Below are positions 60,338 through 64,000 of a DNA stretch of 64,000 bases, one piece after another. The notes beneath the pieces were generated by a model. That model was not told the origin of the DNA, did no database searches, and worked only from the letters and a program-made list of their open reading frames with translations. The stretch is from positions 72,713,746 through 72,777,745 of the forward strand of contig JAVIAB010000124.1 in the NCBI GenBank assembly GCA_032433765.1, read 5' to 3'. Within the stretch, counting starts at the first letter, position 1; every line of letters begins with the position of its first letter. The stretch is from Megaustenia siamemsis. Lineage: Eukaryota > Mollusca > Gastropoda > Stylommatophora > Ariophantidae. The position numbers and the translations under genes were made by a program.

Positions 60338-62130
60338 GTAGCAGTTGTTAACCTATATTGTAGCAGGTTTGTTAACACAATAATGAGTGATCACACGATT
60401 TGGAAAGACTTCTCCCGGAAGCCTGCCCTGTACTTTATGCACTAGTGCGACATGGTGTACACCACACCAATGCCCACTATTGTACCACTACACGTGGTGG
60501 ACGTAGGCCTTTCCCTCGCCTGTGACGCTCCTTCACTGCCGATATGGACCGTAGAAAGTGTCGTAGGCAAGTTCCCCTTGCCCGCATTGACTTGACTGGT
60601 TCTCTGCTTCTCTATTGGAAGACTTGCCAAGCCTTGCCTCATATACACCTTACACGGAAGATGCACACAGACAGCTCACGACAATTTGAGCCATCTCCCT
60701 GCTTGACCTTTAGAACACGTCACACCGCTAATGGCGGTCTGACTCTCCCTCGACTTTCCTCTGTAGATATCTCGACAGAAGCTCGTGGAGATCTGAGTCC
60801 CTTATGACTCCTACCAGCTCCTTGGACACCAGCCGGTTGCGCTGGCCAAGACAACTTGACTACCTGTTGATCGTTAGAAGTACTTCGCGCTGTTCAATCT
60901 ATGGGTCAGGACAACCCTAATCCGTTCGTCGTCAGGACAAGACAATAAGAACACAGCTAGCATTGCCAAGCATGTTTCAACACCATGGAAGTCAACAATT
61001 CAACGTTTATTAAACACAACAATCCATCCCCAGAAATTTACAAAAATGTCCACTGTCACTCTCATGGTGGCCTCTCATTCCTTCTTGATTCTCGCACTGA
61101 CAACACATTCAATGCACAATACTATTCGCCTCCTCAACATGAGTGAGACCTTCACAATAATACAACAGTCTCTGCACTTGTTTAGTGCTAGCACTCACCA
61201 TTAATTAAAACGTCTCTGTCTTGTGCTAATGAGACTACTCACAATTAATTCAACCGTCTCTGCTCTATGCTAGTGAAAACACTCACAGTTAATTCAACCG
61301 TCTCTGTTCTATGCTAATTAGAACACTCACAATAATTCAAAGTCTCTGTTCTATGTGAAAATGAATACTCACACTGAGTCTAAAGTCTCTGCGCTGTTAG
61401 AGGCTGTCAGCTCCGTAGTCACTTCTCTCCATGACTATTTCTATTCTAATTCATTGAAAATTCGGTGAGAACACTCACAATTAATATACATGTCTCTGCT
61501 CTATGCTAATTAGAACACTCACAATAATTCAAACATCTTTCCTCTGTGAATAGAGTACTCACAATGATTCAAAAGTCTCTGCGCTGTTAGAAGCTACCAG
61601 CTTCGTAGTCAATTCTCTGCATGACTATATCTATTCTAATTCGATGAGAATTCGGTGAGAACACTCACAATTAATATACATGTCTCTGCTCTATGCTAAT
61701 TAGAACACTCACAATAATTCACACATCTGTCCTCTGTGGCTAGAGTACTCACAATGATTCAAAAGTCTCTGCGCTGTTAGAAGCTACCAGCTTCGTAGTC
61801 AATTCTCTGCATGACTATATCTATTCTACACGTCTCCAGGAATTCACAATTACATAGCTAACTACCACTTCCTAACACTGACCTGTTCTGGACAAAAACT
61901 CTGAATTCCCTCAACCCCCCCGTTCATGGTAATCCGCTGTCTATACACAAGCTGCCCGCACTGAACCCACTTCTGAATCGAATGACCAACCTACTCTAAC
62001 TACTCTGTCTTGCGCACACCTGATCCCTCAACACTAACCTCTCAACTTAATCCTTTGTTCACTCACCTATGGCTTTTTTCCTGCCCCCCGTGATTCTTGC
62101 TTACTCACTACCTTCTCGAGCCCTTGAACA
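60338..62130 (-). mobile_element. Long terminal repeat (3' LTR) of a Ty3/gypsy element
   Basis: Begins TGTAGCAGTT exactly where a family B LINE is cut and probably ends CCTTGAACA at about 62130 (TG...CA; TGT...ACA), just before a pyrimidine-rich stretch that would be the polypurine tract on the minus strand (GGAAGGAGGGCTGATAGG). An alternative end is TCACTCA at about 62066, before TTTTTTCCTGCCCCCC. AACGTTTATTAAACAC at about 61001 reads as a polyadenylation-type AATAAA on the minus strand. It contains a tandem array. The 5' LTR is outside the window, so ends are not confirmed by comparison. Confidence 0.6.
61190..61850. repeat. Nested tandem repeat (190-bp unit) within the LTR
   Basis: ACACTCACAATTAATATACA occurs at 61471 and 61661, 190 bp apart, and a third more diverged unit precedes it (about 61280). 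Each unit is built of four ~45-50-bp subunits of the form ACACTCACAATTAATTCAA then GTCTCTGCTCTATGCTAAT. ATGACTATATCTATTCTA closes each unit. Confidence 0.88.
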
Positions 62131-62476
62131 CCTATCAGCCCTCCTTCCTAATTATCCCCCCTTTGTTTACCTTCTGCCCTTCACTCACTAATTTCCTATT
62201 GCTGCTATCTCCTGTTTCAACTTACTATTGCTATAGCCTGTTTCCACCATACCCCCTCTATACTCTGTTTCACTGCCTTATACCTTCTCCGAGTTATTTA
62301 ACCACCTCTAATAACTCTTTAACTCTCATTCCCTTCTTATCTACACTCCCTCCTCTTCAACTGCTATCCTGGCTCTCCTCTACCCTCATCGGAGCCTCCT
62401 CCACAATTTCTGATAGGGCCCCTACAGAACTTCTGGAGGTTGCTCCTCTCTACTATATCTTCCTTTTCTATGTCCT
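62131..62476 (-). other. Noncoding stretch between gypsy ORF and LTR
   Basis: Strongly pyrimidine-rich on + (purine-rich on the element's strand). Long + frames here (62097-62528) are compositional. It would contain the polypurine primer site. Confidence 0.45.
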
Positions 62477-63340
62477 CTACTCTACCTCCCCTATCATTTC
62501 TTGGCTTCTCTCTTCTGTTGTTTGGTAACTCTCTTCACTCTCCCACTGTTCACTCTCCTGTTCTCTATTTTTTTTTTCTTCTGGTGATTCTCCTGACGAC
62601 CACCTCCCCTGTCTCTTCCTAACGACGCTCCTATTCTCCTGCGTCTCCTTCTCCGTCCTTCCTCCCACTTGTTTTTCTCTAGTTTCCTCTTGTCTTTCCC
62701 CTTCTTGTTGTCTTTGGTTTAATCTTAGTCGTCTTTCTGGTATTGGCATGTCTTCCTCTTCTGACGACGTTTGCCTCTCTCTTTGTACCCTTCGTTCTTG
62801 TCTTCTTCTACACTGACTCCTCGTGTTCCTATACGGTGGATCCTCTTCCGTACTGTTTCCCTCCTCTTCACTACTTTCCCCTTGTTCTTCTTCACTTTCA
62901 TTACTGCTTCCATGTTTTTTCTCTCTTTGCCCCTTTTCCTGTTCTCTCGTATTCGTATTAACCTCCTGTTCACCTTCACTTCCGGTATACTCTGTCGACT
63001 CTTTCCCTCCATACATTGTACATTTCTTCCTTGGCCTCTCCCTCTGCTCTTGTTCTTTTTCTGACCACAACGCGTCATCTTTCCTTATGTTTCTTCTATG
63101 TGTTCGTATCCCCCTTTTGCCATACATGTGCTTTATAATATAATTTGCCTCTCCCGTTTTCTTTATTATTACATATCCTTCCTTCCATTTTGGACTAATT
63201 TTTGACGTGGCTGTCTGATTCTTATAATATACTTTGTCCCCTACTCTGTATTCTATCCCTTCTTTATCTTTACTCTTTTGTTGGTTCTTCTTTTCTGCTC
63301 GTTTAAAATTTTTCCACACCATTCTTTGTGTGTCGTGCAT
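62477..63340 (-). CDS. Ty3/gypsy pol C-terminus: integrase GPY/F-like domain plus long charged tail
   Basis: About 287 codons after a first Met that is only the first internal one; the reading continues the integrase in another phase (KKVYGGEIHEIILQQ before it). Residues 1-90 hold the integrase C-terminal domain (YRVGDKVYYKNQ, KISPKWKEGYVIIKKTGEA, where EGY replaces GPY). Residues ~95-287 are an extremely charged, low-complexity tail: acidic EEEQGESSEEEGNSTEED, arginine-rich RRRQERRVQRERQ, E/Q/R repeats. No known fold. Likely disordered; nucleic-acid or chromatin binding is possible but is inference. Confidence 0.75.
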   Translation of the reverse strand: MHDTQRMVWKNFKRAEKKNQQKSKDKEGIEYRVGDKVYYKNQTATSKISPKWKEGYVIIKKTGEANYIIKHMYGKRGIRTHRRNIRKDDALWSEKEQEQRERPRKKCTMYGGKESTEYTGSEGEQEVNTNTREQEKGQREKKHGSSNESEEEQGESSEEEGNSTEEDPPYRNTRSQCRRRQERRVQRERQTSSEEEDMPIPERRLRLNQRQQEGERQEETREKQVGGRTEKETQENRSVVRKRQGRWSSGESPEEKKNREQESEQWESEESYQTTEERSQEMIGEVE

Positions 63341-63351
63341 TTGTTGGAGGA

Positions 63352-63993
63352 TTATTTCGTGTATCTCTCCCCCATATACCTTCTTCTTGGTTGCAACACA
63401 TTATCAAGTGGTAACATTGGATGTCTACCATACAACAAGAAAATTGGTGAACATTGTGTACTCTCGTTCTTATTCATCCTAATTGCCGCCAACGCATGGT
63501 TCAATTTTACATCCCATTCCATTTCTCTCCCTCTTGTCAATTTGGATATTATGTCATTTAGCGTTCTGTGCTGCCTTTCGTTGATCCCGTTCGCTTGCGG
63601 ATTATATACTGACGTTCTTATATGTTGGATGTTTAATTTCTTTAATGTTTGTCGAAACTTGGTACTCGTAAACTCCCCTCCATTGTCTGTTAATATGCAC
63701 TGTGGGCAGCTATATCTCGGAATAATTTCATTCAGTAGTATATCTATTATAGTGTCCGTGTTTTTGTTCGGTATTGGCACACTCTCTGGCCATCTACTAT
63801 AAGAATCTGTTACATGGAGTATATATTTATTCCCCGATATTGTCGTTGGATATGGCCCCGTTATATCCATGCTCATTTTTTGCATCGCAAAATACTGCTT
63901 CTCCATTGTCATCATCGGTCCCCCTTTCTGTAGTAAGTTTCTTGTCTTACATACTCTGCATCTCTTAGCGTGCTCGTCTACTGATCTATACAA
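63352..63993 (-). CDS. Ty3/gypsy integrase (catalytic core), continues beyond the right edge
   Basis: The window edge cuts the zinc-binding HHCC region (HAKRCRVCKTRN, the H..C..C part visible). The core follows: first catalytic Asp in MSMDITGPYP, then VTDSYSRWPESVPIPNK, second Asp in CILTDNGGEF, NIQHIRTSVYNPQANGI and catalytic Glu in NERQHRTLNDI (D,D35E). Then MNKNESTQCSPIFLLYGRHP. No stop until 63352; a one-base frame change near 63385-63400 separates it from the C-terminal part. It catalyses cDNA insertion. Protease, RT and RNase H should lie to the right of the window. Confidence 0.92.
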   Translation of the reverse strand: MYRSVDEHAKRCRVCKTRNLLQKGGPMMTMEKQYFAMQKMSMDITGPYPTTISGNKYILHVTDSYSRWPESVPIPNKNTDTIIDILLNEIIPRYSCPQCILTDNGGEFTSTKFRQTLKKLNIQHIRTSVYNPQANGINERQHRTLNDIISKLTRGREMEWDVKLNHALAAIRMNKNESTQCSPIFLLYGRHPMLPLDNVLQPRRRYMGERYTK

Positions 63994-64000
63994 GCCCGGC

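Noticed and set aside
62097..63802. Several long + strand frames over the gypsy element
   Set aside because: Antisense shadows of the integrase and its purine-rich tail.

Overview
This is a non-coding-rich stretch of an animal nuclear genome. It has spliced exons, APE-type non-LTR retrotransposons, tRNA-derived SINEs, a mariner, hAT and Helitron relics, a Ty3/gypsy element, and no bacterial-style operons. An invertebrate is most likely. The LINE mixture (RTE-type, I/Nimb-like with RNase H), the tRNA-SINEs with an internal shared block and an EGF-repeat receptor fragment would fit a mollusc or other lophotrochozoan, but that assignment is inference.

The only convincing host gene is a BTBD7-like gene on the + strand. 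A 76-nt exon (25752-25827) and a 308-nt exon (51615-51922) join in phase across a GT-AG intron of about 25.8 kb. The parts of the gene to the left and right lie outside the window or were not recognised, so nearly all of the window would be intron of this gene or flanking DNA. A second host-derived piece is a broken, intron-free EGF-repeat/transmembrane fragment (18929-19457, minus).

Everything else is layered transposon sequence. I separate these LINE groups: J (Jockey/I-like, 1-1420, 12401-12905); N (RNase H-bearing, GA-repeat tail, 9007-11300, 17771-18140); D (RNase H-bearing, four large copies at 26.2-28.7, 29.2-32.3, 38.1-41.0 and 55.9-59.5 kb); E (RNase H plus CCHC, 36.2-37.6 kb); R (SR2-like RTE with GATA-repeat tails, plus older relatives); B and C (two RTE-like families with GAT-repeat tails); and X (the youngest, with a 526-residue open frame at 43637-45217). 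A 3' tail family F is seen only as ends. The DNA transposons are a near-intact mariner (24334-25671), a split hAT relic (6725-7145 plus 8546-8895), a Helitron-type helicase relic (23517-23995) and a MITE inside a LINE (30602-31104). The right edge carries the 3' end of a Ty3/gypsy element on the minus strand (60338-64000).

Insertion order can be read from target-site duplications (TSDs). X and a + strand B copy both sit inside a minus-strand B copy (42945-48275). A SINE sits in the YADD box of a C copy (17181-17420). A composite with two tRNA-like heads sits inside an old RTE copy (35441-35811). A second SINE type sits in a D copy (58865-59190). The LTR element cuts a B copy (60337). Most copies carry frameshifts and stops; the mariner, element X and the gypsy integrase are the least decayed.
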